Positions 11,397 to 24,023 of a stretch of DNA of 64,000 bases are shown one piece after another. How positions within the stretch are numbered: position 1 is the stretch's first letter; the number at the start of each line of letters is the position of its first letter. Origin of the DNA: Macrotrachela quadricornifera (taxonomy: Eukaryota > Rotifera > Eurotatoria > Philodinida > Philodinidae); contig JAJEKB010021185.1 of NCBI GenBank assembly GCA_022393335.1, positions 1,886,277-1,950,276 on the forward strand, given 5' to 3'. The position numbers and the translations under genes are program-made. Under the pieces are notes generated by a model. The model did no database searches. It was given only the letters and a program-made list of their open reading frames with translations, and was not told the origin of the DNA.

Positions 11397-12723
11397 CCCT
11401 TTGGGGCCCATATTATTTTTAATTCAAAAATAGTTCTTTCGTCGGTTTATGTGTATTACTAATTTATGCTAACACCACAAACACCCAACTTTATAAAAAC
11501 GCGGTTAGAACATCTTCACCAATACCCATATCTTGGAAAGTTATATACACAAACACCCACTTTGTCCGACTTCTAGAGAAAATAAACGATCTACAAAGTT
11601 CAAAAAATGACCCCCTTCAACGTTAATACTCAGAATCTCTCTTATGATCTACACAAATGCCCCAACTGGTCCCCACTAACGCCCACAGAACTTCATAACC
11701 TACATTTTGATCCGAATAAGTGCCATATCCAAATAAACGTTTATCTAAAAGAAAGGGTCTTACATTGAAAAATATATGTATGTATGCTTATTTGTCTGTC
11801 GAAGTCAGTCAGATTTGATCAAGGGCTTTTTCTGTTATTAATCGGATGGAACATGACTATGTTCGGGTTATTTGGAAGTTATTAAGAGATGTCTTTCATA
11901 TGACCCGAATACCTCTATATTTCATATGAACCATAGTGGCCACCCATTATCAGTCCATAGTGCGAACAAGATTTCAAACAATCAGATTTAAGAAAGACTT
12001 CCGTGATATTATCCGAATGAAACATAAGACTGTTCGAGCCCTATTAAAGATATCTCCAAATAATCTACTAACGATCCGAATATGTCTATGATTCATTCGA
12101 ATAATAGCAGAAAAAACTTTTCCTCAAATCTGATACTCTTCGACAGACAAACAAGTATACATATATATATTTTTTCAATATAAAACCCTGTCTTTCAGAT
12201 AAGGATTTATTTGGATATGGCACTTATTCGGGTCAAAATGTAGGTTATGAAGTTCTGTGGGCGTTAGTGAGTACTAGTTGGGGCATTTGTGTGGACTATA
12301 AGAGAGATTCGAAGTGTTAATGTTGACGGAGGTAATTTTTTGAACTTTGTAGATCGTTTATTTTCTCTAGAAGTCGGACAAAGTGAGTGTTACTAGGTGT
12401 TTGTTCATATAACTATCCAAGAGGTGGGTGTTAGTGAAGATGATCTATATGCGTTCTTACAAAATTGGGTGTTTATGGAGTTAGCATAAATTAGTAATAC
12501 CCCAAGATAAGAAAGGAAGTGACCATGGTGTCAGTCTATCGAGAAGAAAGAAAAAACAAGATCTGAGAAACATCTGTATGACAGGAAGATAGAGAAAAGA
12601 GATGCATTCAACAGCAACTGTAATGATCTGTTACGTTACAGTTGATAATAGCTTAATGAGAAATAAACAATCTCCTTGTTGGAAAATAGGTGGTACAACC
12701 CTTGTACCACCGGCTCCAAAGGG
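11397..12723. mobile_element. Non-autonomous piggyBac-like palindromic element
   Basis: It is flanked by TTAA at 11393-11396 and 12724-12727, with inverted ends CCCTTTGG[G/A]GCC. TTAA targets and CCCTTT-type ends are piggyBac features. Nearly the whole interior is a long inverted repeat: roughly 11445-11810 pairs with 12150-12500, and pairing continues with less identity toward a centre near 11,975. For example, CACTAACGCCCACAGAACTT at 11680 pairs with AAGTTCTGTGGGCGTTAGTG at 12250. No transposase is encoded. It sits inside the 4.1-kb hAT-like element and is therefore the younger insertion. Confidence 0.78.
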
Positions 12724-13084
12724 TTAATATTGAGCGTTAAGTTTTTCATTTAAATTTAATTATAAATTAAGTTAAACGTCCACTCCTAATGCACGAGTTC
12801 TTGCTAGTTAATAAATATAGTTTAAGGGCCAAAGAGTGTTGAAATGGTATTGGGAAAGTGCATGGCATTGTCAATCATAAATCAGTATTTTTTTGTAGCA
12901 AAAAAACCGAATCTGAATTGTGTTACCCTATTTCTAAGCAACTTCCCAATAAGTAGCGTGGGTCAAGATTATCCATTAGATCCCTTGACTGTAGATTCGT
13001 ACTATTATCCTACAGACAAACACACAAAAGCATTGTCATTTTCGGCATTAAGACCATGCTGACAACCAAGGAAATAACGCTTGA

Positions 13085-13250
13085 CGACCTAAGGCTACTA
13101 CTATAATATAACATTTGAGAACCCAAGGGTGCTCTCAGTATATAGTACTTCAGGACTTATGGGTGCCCCCAATATACAGAACTTGAAGACCCAAGGATAC
13201 TCCCAATATATAGTACTTGAGAATCCAAGAGTACTGCGATACATAACTCA
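13085..13250 (-). repeat. Distal inverted minisatellite block
   Basis: Units read AGTACTTGAGAATCCAAGAG or close variants with CAATATATAGT, the reverse complement of the 9456-9770 subfamily. About five units, ending just inside the right terminus of the 4.1-kb element. Confidence 0.75.
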
Positions 13251-13316
13251 GCACCTGTCGAGCACTTTTCAGTGTTTTTGGATGCTGGATGCCAGCACTT
13301 ACCCCTTAACCTAAAC

Positions 13317-14980
13317 TCACAACAATATAGAAAGGTGTTCCAAAATTTTCTCTATTTCTAAATTTATATAGAAACTTTTCTAAAATAGAATATAGAAGTT
13401 CTTACAGACAGATCAGTCACGGTTATCTATTTGGGAAGTTTTCTGATTCTAGCGCTGCTCTAAAATCAATTGAAAAAAATTACATCATGAACAACCGGTT
13501 ATTGTAAACGATGAAAGTTGTCATTATTGGTTGAAAAATGTCGTTAAGAATTAAAGCATAAATTATTACCACAATTACTCAGAAAACCAGTTTGATTAAT
13601 CATCATAATTGCTGTAGTATTGCTGAATGAGTAAGGCTGAATGAGCGATTGGAAGCTGTTTACAATGCGATATAGCGCAATAATTGTTGACATCTATAAA
13701 TTCGTCTCATATGATGCATTATTATTCCCTCGACTGAAGGGAGAGTCATACGAACAAAACTAAAATGAGTTTGCTGGTTTGTACCGGGTCAAAGGCCGAC
13801 AAAACATGTTCTTACAGAATCAATGACGAAATGTTAACTTTGAAAAAAAATCGAATCGGAATGTTTTACCAAAGCTTTTCAAGGCCGGGAAGTCGAATGG
13901 CATTACTAGTTTTTGACTGTTTTTTTTTGGTAGAAAAAGGCATTTTTTTAGAAAATAATGATTTTTTATAAAATTTGACCAAAGGTTTTTGGAGTCGAGA
14001 AATCAAATGGTGCTGCTATTAGTTTTCGAAATTTTTTCTTTCAACCGAAGGGAGGTTATATGAAAAATACTAATAGGGTTTCGTGTATATCTTTGTTTGT
14101 GCCAGGTCATAGCGCGTAGGTTAAATAAGTGTAAGATTACAAAACCGATTTTCGCAATCTGGAAAATGATCCAATAAAGTTTTTTGATGTCGTACTTTGA
14201 ACCAAGCACATTTTTTTGACTCCAGGTGTCCTAGAATCGGATGTTTTCGAACTCGTTTTTTTCATCAATTAGAGTTTTTCAAGTCAGAAGTCAATCCCAT
14301 TAGGGATTTTTGATGTTTCGTTTTCAATCAATAAGTGTTGAAGCTGAAAAATCCACTCAATCATCGACTTTCAATGCTAGGTTTAGGCTAATTGAGATTT
14401 TATCTGGCTGAAATGTCATGAATCAGAAGTTTGTGAGTTTATACTCTCTTTCAATTACACTTTTTTATGCCTAAATTTCAACTAATGATGAATTTTCGAT
14501 GCCGGGCTCTTCGTCAATTACATTAGTGACAGACTGGCTATTTAAGTATTCAGAAATCTAATAATGGGTTATGTAAATAACGTTGTGTGACTAGGGTATC
14601 TACACCGGTCGTACAGGAAAATTGGAGAACCGTAAGGATAAATGAGATAGATCGTATAGAGAAAGCTACAAAGAATGAAGAAGAACGGATGCACAGAGGA
14701 ACAGCTAGTCATTCATTTCTATTTTTAATGAAAATCAAGTATGTTCGAGGCTAATTAAGGGTTGTTCCAGCAGAAGTCTATCAGGAAACACCCCCAACTT
14801 GGTCTCAAAGAGATCCGACTAACTCAAGTTTGGTTAGATCTACAAATTTGACCTAATTGAGTATTGAGATTTGAAAAGATGAATTGAAATAAAATCGAAA
14901 AATGAATTAAATTGCTTTGAAAAATCAAAATGAAAAAACTAAAAGATTAGATTCAATGATGAACATACTGCAGTTTTAGT
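13317..14980. other. Long stretch without a supportable gene
   Basis: Several short frames exist (for example 13765-13971), but none has protein-like composition or splice support. Sequence at 14218-14530 has a loose, degenerate periodicity with TCAATTA and TTTTCGA-type motifs, too diverged for a confident repeat call. Confidence 0.3.
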
Positions 14981-14984
14981 GACA

Positions 14985-15200
14985 AGGTACTTGGAAATAC
15001 TGTGTAAAAGTGCATAATTAAGTACCTGATCAGTACCCTTAAGTATTTATTTACTGGATGTTTTCTAGCAGGGTACCTGCCCAAGTACCTAATGGATACC
15101 TGAAAGTACTTTGGGTACTTCAGTACCCATCCAGTTCCTGTGACATACTGGTAACAGGGTACTTTTTCGGGTACCCTGCACTCAGTACATTCACATGGGA
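14985..15200. repeat. GGTAC/GTACC-rich cluster
   Basis: About fifteen occurrences of GTACC, GGTAC or AGTAC within 215 bp, in both orientations, so the region can form many alternative small hairpins. The reading frame at 15058-15267 is incidental. A related composition is seen at 31430-31690. Confidence 0.55.
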
Positions 15201-15925
15201 TCAGACTATTCTACTTGAAACCAATTTGCTTATTTCATCGACGGAAGCATATACAACAAAGAATTGAAGCATGCTCTTAAAAAGTTCGACAAAAATTTAT
15301 TTTACAAGATTGCTCATTTTAGACTGTCCATTTACAGTGTGTTTTGGAAAATAATAAATGTTTTTTCTATTAATAAAGAACCAAAGAATGAATCTTCTGA
15401 CAGAAAAAATCTGAACAAATGATTACTATTAAAATACTGAGAGGTCCATTCTTCCTAAGATACCTATTATTATGTATTTTCACTACAAAGACTACATAAT
15501 TCGGCTTTTTCCTGTCTTATTTGTTATTTCCAACTGCAAACATCATAAAAAACTTACACATTTATGTATTCGATACTTATTTTTGATGTTCTATCTGCAG
15601 TGAAAGAATAGAAAAAAACCAAATTCGTTCTATAAATTAAAAAAGATCAAAACAATGTACTAACTTTCAAGAGTTTTATACCAAAACACGGAAAAAATGG
15701 AACCCATTTTTACTGATTTTTGAAGACAATACTTTAACTGTATCTATCATTCACCTTATCTAATATCTTTTCTTGTCCACGGGTGGCACTTTAACTTTAC
15801 TTTAAAGTGAAAATTAAAGGAAACTGTACCAGTTTGTGCAGAAATGCTTCACTCCACATAAAATCATTCATAATAGGGAGAAATGAAAAAATATATATAT
15901 ATATCGATCGAGTATTGTACTTGCA

Positions 15926-16910
15926 TATATACGTCTGGAAAAAAATATTTGTACACTGTATTTTGGACATATTATTACTATAGAAAGGTGTTGTTTCAAA
16001 AGTAATTACATATTCTGAAAATCCGTGAAATTCTCTATCATTCTGTATCTTTAAGTTTTAGTTTATGACATTTTGTCAACGAAAAACATTAAGTGTCATG
16101 AAGACATTCTCATGTTCAGATTTCCATAAACTTGATTTTGTAATTATCGTCAAAACTAGTTTTTTAAATTTCTCGTCACTATAGAATCAGCTTTTGACAA
16201 AGGTGATTATATATTCTGATAGAACTTGAAATTCTCTATCATCCTGGATATTTACTTATTTTCTTATATTTCATTTATTGAAAAGAAAATTTGAGTACAA
16301 CGAAGACATCCTTAATCGACAAATACCTAAAATCTGTTTTTTTTATTACTTCGAGAGTTCTCTTTTTTGAGTTTATTATTCCTGGTGAAAAATTTTATTT
16401 TAAAAAGCAGTCATAGATTTTGATAGAGCTCGACATTTCAAAATTTTCTATCATCCTATATACTTTTGTGTTGTCTTGCATTTATGTGCTGGAGAATAAT
16501 TCCAGTAATACGTCGACACGCTCCTTGAAATATTCTAAAATGAAATAGATTTTGTTACTGTCGCTGCGGACTTTTTTTTTCAAAAGTATACGACTATAGA
16601 GAATTTCAAGTTCTATCAGAATATATAATTACTTTTCTCAAAAGTTGATTCTATAGTGACGAGAAATTTAAAAGACTAATTTTGACGATAATTACAAAAT
16701 CAAGTTGATGGAAATCTGAACATGAGAATGCTTTCATGATACTCAATGTTTTTCGCTGACAAAATGTCATAAACTAAAACTTAAAAATATAGAATGATAG
16801 AGAATTCTACGGGCTTTCAGAATATGTAATTACTTTTGAAACAACACCTTTCTATAGTGATGATATATCCCAAATACAGTGTGCAAGTATTTTTTTCCAG
16901 ACGTATATAT
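15926..16910. mobile_element. Foldback element, about 985 bp
   Basis: The arms of about 325 bp (15926-16250 and 16588-16910) are inverted and very similar. The outer ends read TATACGTCTGGAAAAAAATA in both, followed by ACTATAGAAAGGTGTTGTTT. TATA flanks allow a TA target duplication, as in Tc1/mariner-derived foldbacks, but the TATATA context hides the exact boundary. There is no coding capacity. The arms contain TGAAATTCTCTAT, a module also present in the foldbacks at 40206 and 44181. Confidence 0.78.
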
Positions 16911-18220
16911 AAAAAATACTGTTCATAATAGTGAATAGAGCAACTTATACGTTTTTCACAATGCTTTAATTATCTTATTGAGACACTCTACCATGAGCGT
17001 TTTCAAACTTGCTTAAGGGTCTTATCAAATGTCTTAATTAATCTGAATTCGAAAATTCAAATCAGTATTTGATTTTTCATTGTTACCTAGAAAAGGTAAT
17101 AGAAAACTGTAAAAACAGTAGTTGAGACTAGCTATCATAATCTATATTTCACTACAGTCATGCAGATCGTCAGATGGTAAATAACCTGCATGATGAAAAT
17201 TGATCACAAGATCAATTTGTAAATAATATAGAACAAATCTGTATTGACAATTCTATTCATAAGTCTGAGATTGGACGATGAATTAAATAAATATATTGTG
17301 GAACGACATTAAATTTGTGACCGTTATTGAGTTGATGAGCAATTTTATCAGCGTGTTTTGACAGTGTAATGATGATATGTCGAAATAAATGGTTTGACAC
17401 TTTCAAATAATTAAATTTATTATATGTTTTGGTTTTGATTTTGATTGATGTAATGAGTTATCATCTTTTGTTTTTTTCTTCTAGATTATGTTAACATAAT
17501 AAATATTAATGCTATTGTTAATTTAAGCAACCTTTTTATTGAACCTTTTAGCTGATTGAAAAGGTAGTAATTGTAAAAATTATTACATTTTGATATGAAT
17601 AGTATGTTTTGTACTTTAATTTTGATTGCATGCTGTGTATAGCTTGTAAGTGTTTTTTGTATATATTATATTCTATTTCATTCTTGTTAATTTCTTATTT
17701 GGATTGAAACTAGAATAAGAAAAAAAAATAGTAAAATATTGGAATGAGTATTGAAACGAATCAACTATACTGATTATAGAAAATTGCGATAAATCCCTCG
17801 ATTTTCATCACATAGATTGATTAAACTATGACTTTGGACTCAAAAGCTATTAATCGCTTACACTCTTAGAAAGCAATTGAGATCTGAATCCAATCAAAAG
17901 TTATTCATGTCATAGATCTGATGTTATCTGCATTTCCAATTCTTTCTTAAAATTCCTATTGAAGTAAAATCAAACATTGAATATTGATCTTTATTGCGAT
18001 TTTTTTCTTAAATAGAACTATCTCTCGGTAACAATGGATTGTTTGCTGCATACAATTCTTTCTTTCTTTCTTATTTGATACTAGATTCGAATCTGGATTC
18101 GTTCTCACCATAGAAAATACTTTCTTATTGTTCTTTGATTTTCGTTTTATCTATCGCTTAAAAGGACAAAAATCTAGTAGAAATCGCATTAATTTGGTAT
18201 CTGATTCTAATATTCGGAGT
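16911..18220. other. Intergenic region upstream of the TIL gene
   Basis: Very AT-rich. No gene or strong repeat was found. The promoter of the TIL gene must lie at its right end; no clear TATA box was identified. Confidence 0.3.
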
Positions 18221-18887
18221 ATGGTCTCAATTTTGTATACGTTTATCCTACTGTTATTTTTGCACATTACTGTTGCTCAAAAAACAGGTAAATTATTTCA
18301 AAAATAAATGATAATAAATATCGACATCCATAGTAGTGAACGAATGTGGTGACAATGAAAAACACACTTGTGGTCCAGTATGTATTGAAACATGTAATTA
18401 CAAGCCTGAATTTTGTGTGAAAATATGTAGGTTTGGTTGCTTTTGCAAAGAAGGATATGTGCGAGAGTCGAATGTTACCGGAAGCCCTTGTGTTAAACGT
18501 GAAGAATGCAAACAAACTGATATTCACAAGTGTGATGAGAACGAGGAGTATGTAGAATGTGGTTCTACATGTCCACCGAAATGTGAAGATTGGTCCTATC
18601 CACTTCCGAAACAACCCAAACTATGTTCCAAAGTGTGTGTTGAAGGCTGTTTCTGTAAAGAAGGTTTGTATCGCTCAAAGGATGGCACATGTGTCAAGCG
18701 TGAAGCGTGTTGTGGTGACAACGAGGCATTTACAGATTGTGGTTCAACCTGTGTGGAAACTTGCCGCAATAAACCCGAGATTTGTACTGAACGATGTGTT
18801 GCTGGCTGCTTCTGTCATCAGGATTACATACGTGCAAATAACAGCACCGGTAGTTCCTGTATTCACCGTAGCCAATGTCCAAAATGA
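18221..18887 (+). CDS. Secreted protein with three TIL (trypsin-inhibitor-like) domains
   Basis: Two exons, 18221-18287 and 18334-18887, with a 46-bp GTAAAT...AG intron; 206 aa. Exon 1 encodes a signal peptide (hydrophobic FILLLFLHITVA). The rest is three consecutive 10-cysteine domains starting at about residues 27, 89 and 149, each with the TIL signature ending GC[F]C-x(n)-C-V/I-x-R-x-x-C. Such domains usually inhibit serine proteases or act in extracellular adhesion. The reactive-site residue cannot be assigned with confidence because the loop between Cys5 and Cys6 is short (VKI, SKV, TER). The ATG is chosen because it is followed by the signal sequence and splices in frame. The gene stands alone, with an AATAAG-like signal near 18938. 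Family call is firm; target is unknown. Confidence 0.88.
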
Positions 18888-20942
18888 GAATCAATGAACT
18901 CATTAATGTGAAGATACTTTAATCGTTACATATATTTCAATTCAATAAGATAAAAAAAAAAAATTATTAACAATATTTAGATTTTGTAGCTTGGACGCAT
19001 TTCTCATTTCTTGAATTGTTAAAGGAGATTTCTTTAAAAAATTGTCCAAATAGTTTTGTGAGAACAGATCTGAAACACTCCATAAGAGAGATCAATCAGC
19101 TCATGAGAAAACGTTTCGATGTAGTAAAAAGCTTTTGGACTCGTTCTGTAGGCCTTAATGAGTAGTGAAATACCCTAAGTTGGCTCATTTCCTTATTGGT
19201 TCGGGATAGAATTATTGATGATTAACTGATATTTTCGAGTTATGCCTTCTTGACAACAGGAATAGCAAATTAATGAATTTCAATCCGAAATTTTAATCAT
19301 AACGAAGTCTTATGAACACTAAAATATGCTGACAATTTTAAGAAGAACAACGGACGTATCCTTCCTGAGGGATCGAATTTTCAATAAAGCGATTAATTCT
19401 CGCACCCAATTAAAATTTATTTAGAATACGATCTTTTCTTGGAAATTCAATGACTCAAGAAGAATATATTTGTTCTGTCTAAAACTTTTAGGGTATTTTA
19501 GGGCTCATAAGATCTCGTTATGACTAAAAATTCAGATGAAAGTGCGATACGGGAGTGAATCAATTTACGGTATTTTGCTACTCACTAAAGCCTACATAAC
19601 AAAAGTAGACCTAGCCCATGAAACTTGTTATCACATTGAGAGATTCCCTCGTCAATGTCATGCTAATACTTATTTGCTATATCATCTATATAAAGATTCT
19701 GTATAATTCATGCAGTTTTTTTACAATGTGTTCGCCTCATAGTGACCTTCAATGTATATAAATTCGTTTGAACTTAATACCAAAAAACTCGCCTCGCTTT
19801 TCTGCATAGGATTGCTAATGAACTGTCTATATACAGCTAGTGGCCTATTTTCATTGTTTTTTGTGACACATTACGACATAAGAAATTGATATATTGCACA
19901 AGCACTTGCAAATAAGGTGTAGATCCTTGGTAATCAGTAAAAATATGATTGTTTCATTTAATAATAATAGGGTGCCGAAATGATCAGGGCCAACTGCTCT
20001 GTCATTTTTCTTTTGAGAAATTACGAAGGCCTCTTTCTTTCTTTGCATTCTGTTCTAATATGTGCAGATAGTACAAATAATGTGAACATCATGTGATATT
20101 TGGTTTCCATTAGCACTAATTCACAACAATAGACGTCCTTCGAAAAAGCATACATGAATAATTAACAACCACTTGAATGAAGAGGAAAGAGTCCTTGAAG
20201 TCACTTTTAGTTTTCAGATGGATACTAAAATAAAAGAACAGAATAAAACTCATTTCAGGCTTCAATGAAATAGAATTAATGTGGTGCCGTAAGAAGGCAA
20301 CTATTTGATAAAGTAATGGAGACGATGAATGAACAAAAAAATGTGATCATTAGTATCCGAAGTTTAAAGTCACGAAAAAGAGTGCATTCTCTTGCGATAA
20401 TCGTAAAAGAAGCTCTAACAATTCGTTGTTAATGTTTATTAGTGTGGGTAAAGCAATTCTCTTTACTCAAGTTCTCTTGCCAAGTGTCGGGTCTAGGCAA
20501 TTCAAGTTGTTGTAAGACAAAAATGTTGAATAAAAATTCTTCAAATTCTACTGAACTGAAGTGTAAAAGCGAGTATTAACTCAATGTTCAGCATAGTCGG
20601 GAACCTATATTTTTATACAAATTAGACGCGAACTGGGCTAAAAGGCCTGTTTTTCTCGGAGGCTTATGGGATCCTGACCCGTGAGGTCAGAAAAGTCTAT
20701 GGCTGATGTGATTTTGTAGAGAAAATTTTAGGCTGCGCAATCGATGAATTTCAATCAAAAAGTAACTAAAAATTTCCGAAACGGCACCATGATTTTCCAG
20801 GGATCTTTTTTGAAACTGAATTTCATCATTGCTTTTCAAGTTGTTCTGCTTCGTATTGTGAAATCGATAGTAAATATTTATTCTTGAAGACAATAGAAGC
20901 TTTCAAAACAACAGTATGGATGAATACGAGCCGAATGAGTTT
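18888..20942. other. Intergenic, includes a degenerate inverted repeat
   Basis: No gene found in 2 kb. Around 19146-19197 and 19550-19602 there is an imperfect inverted pair (TGTAGGCYTTARTGAGTAG, then AAATACC), perhaps an old foldback of about 450-570 bp. Frames at 19851-20048 and 20687-20893 are not protein-like. Confidence 0.35.
19146..19602. repeat. Degenerate foldback (candidate)
   Basis: The left arm TGTAGGCCTTAATGAGTAG pairs with right-arm CTACTCACTAAAGCCTACA. Weaker matches extend both inward and outward. No target duplication or clear ends are visible, so this is only a candidate. Confidence 0.45.
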
Positions 20943-21578
20943 TTAATTGATCCGACATGGAGTTTGTCGTGCTTCGGCTTTGCCAGTGACCAAATCGATT
21001 TGTCCTTGAGCACATTGATTCTTACTCAAATTAATTATGCCTCGAACAAACAAGAATGGATTGCCTGGAATACGTGGTAAACTACCTGGTACATAGAATG
21101 ATACTCTCTCTGGAGTAAGTGAGACCAAGCCTGTCTGTTGTTGCAATGCATGAGATGCTTCTTGACATGAGTTAAACTTGAGTTTATTGTTAGCAAAATA
21201 GATAGGCTCTTTATTTTCTGTCCATACATCATTGAAAACAAGTGAATCATTTCGAACTGTGATCTGTTCGAAATGTCGAACACGTAACCAATCCAATATG
21301 TAAGTGAAATCAACGCGAAATGAGGCACCTTGACTCCATGAATTTAGAGAACCAGCAATGAAATGAATGCGTGAGTTGAAAGTCGACTCATCAATGTTGT
21401 TGCGTCTGATAAATTCACGTTTCCATTGAATCAGGGCATTGTTCGTTTGTAAGCTCGGCGATGAATTAATTGGATAATCAGGTGTTCTGCTCAGAAATGG
21501 ACATGTGTCCTCGGATGACTGAACGACAGACATCTGTACCAGAACAGCAAGAATCAATACGAAGAAAACCATGGTCAT
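20943..21578 (-). CDS. Secreted protein of unknown function
   Basis: A single exon of 211 aa if translation starts at the ATG at 21578. An upstream in-frame ATG at 21680 exists, but a TATATAG box lies between them at about 21646-21653, which would place transcription start near 21615. That and the immediate signal peptide (FFVLILAVLVQMSVVQSS) favour 21578. The mature part has four cysteines (TCPF, NSCQ, NQCA, TPCR), consistent with two disulfides, and several N-glycosylation sites. I do not recognise the family. Composition suggests a compact mixed alpha/beta domain. It is flanked by the TIL and astacin genes, both also secreted, but with independent spacing. Confidence 0.72.
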   Translation of the reverse strand: MTMVFFVLILAVLVQMSVVQSSEDTCPFLSRTPDYPINSSPSLQTNNALIQWKREFIRRNNIDESTFNSRIHFIAGSLNSWSQGASFRVDFTYILDWLRVRHFEQITVRNDSLVFNDVWTENKEPIYFANNKLKFNSCQEASHALQQQTGLVSLTPERVSFYVPGSLPRIPGNPFLFVRGIINLSKNQCAQGQIDLVTGKAEARQTPCRIN

Positions 21579-21645
21579 ATGATGGTTTCTGTTGATATTT
21601 TTTAACGTCGATTTCTGAAAACGAATAGAAAAAAAGCAGAGACCG

Positions 21646-21653
21646 ACTATATA
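21646..21653 (-). promoter_or_regulatory. TATA box of the secreted-protein gene
   Basis: The minus strand reads GTTATATAG, about 70 bp upstream of the chosen ATG (21578). It lies downstream of the alternative ATG at 21680 and so helps decide the start. Confidence 0.5.
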
Positions 21654-21689
21654 ACATTGGCAGCTGAGTAACTTTCCCATGTGTAGACA

Positions 21690-24023
21690 AAATAAATCAA
21701 CAATAAAGGCCCATTTTATTTTTTTTTAACAAGATGAGGATTAGTAATCATTGCCTTGACTTACAATTTCGCATAGATAAAATTGATGACTGTAATAAAC
21801 CTAATATTGGATTTTTTCATATGCTAAATAAAAAACAATATCAAAATGATGCACAACTCTTTGCAACCACACAATTATATAAGTTCACATGTTTCTTTAA
21901 TTAATCAGCTCTAAGCACATGATTGTTCACAAACTGTATTGGCTATATTGATCATAACAATTGGAGTTGCATTGACATGTAGTTGCCAAAATTTACCAAT
22001 TTCACTGCAGTATTTTGCCATATTGCTGCTAAAAATGCCGTCTCCGATTATGTAAAAGATTGATTTATCCATATCCAGCAAATTATAAAAAAGTCAAAAC
22101 AAAATATGAAGTCAGAACACCTATGACATATAGGATGTTTAATTGTTGAGTTAGAAATATTTCTAGTTTTATTATGTACCTGGCTGTGCATAAAATCGAA
22201 TCGTATCAATAATGATGATCTACATGCTTAAAAACATACAAATAATGATAGATCAGAAGAATGCTAATTTTCACATTCTATAGATCGATGTATATATATA
22301 CATCATTCAACAGATAGCAGTGATCGCCCTATTCCAAGATTCTAGAATTCTTATTAGAATTCTGAATTCATTCTCCATCATGTACACAATATAGATAGAA
22401 GATTGTCCACAAAAAAAGCTTACAACTCATCAAAGCTTTGGAATCATCGAGATTTTAGGATAATCAGCACTTTAGAATGATTATAATTCAAAGCTAATTA
22501 GAACAAACACTATTCTCTCGTTGGTGTGAGTGTGGATTAGGTATGAATATTACTCCTCGTTCCGCCTCACTTGTTTATATTCATGTGCAACAACTTGCAT
22601 TTAAATGGTCTTGTGTTTATAAGTAACAACTGGTAAAGTAACAGAATCACAAAAATATGATGAGGAAAATGATATTCTTCTACAGCTTTGACGATTTTAT
22701 TTGTTGTTTTTGCATATGGTAAGGTATTTCGAATAAACTTCAGTGACTCCATTGCCACTTGGAAGCTTTGTAAGAGGGTAGATAATATTCTCGTGGAAAA
22801 TCGGTATAATTTGCAACGACAAGAAATTTTACATCAATGAGATAATGAGATGAAAAAAATATTGAAGTACCGCATATAATTCAGATAAATCAAGTTCTCT
22901 TGTACGATTACTATCTGCTCAAGTGGTATATTTATTTTTCTCGACTTGCATAGAGCATTCCAAGAACAAAGATATCTACATGTACACTGGAAAAAAACTG
23001 CTTTGTTATCGAATCCTTATCAGCTTGAAGAATATTTGGGATTTCATTGCAGTTCACTGAACCTGCAAAGGCTTATCAGATTACAATGGCGACTTTTTTA
23101 TCTTCTGGAAAGCGGTTTGAAATTCCAAAGCTTTTTCACCCGGCTACAGGTTCGGTAATAAATCGATTTTGTTTTACAATGCAGGCTAAATTTCGTTACA
23201 GGATTTCTTTTCCAATCCCTTGTCATATGTTGTGAAGTTCTCGTTTTAGGAATGTAACTGACGGCTTCAACCTCCGTTATTGACGCTTGCTGAAATGTAA
23301 TATCTAAGATTTTAGCCTGCTAATCTAGAGAAGAATTCACAGTAAAAATGCCTACCGTATATTGATAATATAATATATTAGAAGATGATAATTTTCACTA
23401 AATATGTTATTAATGAAAATCAATAAATACCACAAATAGTAACGATCAAAAATAATAACAATGAAGAAAACAGAAAACAAAAGATACATATGTATAGAAC
23501 CACTACAACCGCACATAGGACAAAAAGAAGGAAAAATATGCATGTGTGTATATTGAATGTAAGTTAGCGTCATGAAGTAACATTCATGGACACTAACATA
23601 TGTGATCTTAATTATTTATCTAGATTAACTATAAACAATTTCTTGAATATATTAACGAATGAAATGCTTAACAAACATAAAATATTAATTCATTAGTCTA
23701 TTAAAAAATGAGAATCGGCTCGTAATGATATTTTTTCTTCGTAAAGATAATTGGTTAATTGAATAAAAATACCAATAATAATAAAAATCCAATGCATTCA
23801 ATTGAATACTAAAAATAGCCAGAAAAACTTTTTTGCATAAATAAATTGTCATAATCTTTTAACACATCTATACAATCGTAACAATTTGACAAAATTAAAT
23901 AAAAATTTTTCTTCTAATCTCAATATCAGATACACAAATCTATCATAATTTTCAACTGAAAATACCTGAAGATCGATCTCTTCATTCTATTAATAATTTT
24001 CATTTTATTACATTTCTTAATAA
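21690..24023. other. Intergenic, no gene seen
   Basis: AT-rich, with scattered short frames on both strands (for example 22567-22758 and 22946-23235). None has a motif, signal peptide or matching exon. No inverted repeats of note. Confidence 0.3.

Larger units (their letters stand above)
9202..13308. mobile_element. 4.1-kb hAT-like element with inverted minisatellite arms
   Basis: The ends are inverted: [C]AAGGGGATAAGTGCTGGC on the left and [T]AAGGGGTAAGTGCTGGC read inward on the right. The element is flanked by the 8-bp duplication ACCTAAAC at 9194-9201 and 13309-13316. An 8-bp duplication points to the hAT superfamily. No transposase is visible. Inside are GCACC-rich subterminal sequences and minisatellite arrays of about 33 bp that run plus on the left (9456-9770 and 10295-10680) and minus on the right (11150-11330 and 13085-13250). 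A nested piggyBac-like element lies at 11397-12723. Total length is 4,107 bp. Confidence 0.82.

Noticed and set aside
12844..13062. 72-codon frame inside the hAT-like element
   Set aside because: No transposase motif; it overlaps degenerate repeat sequence.
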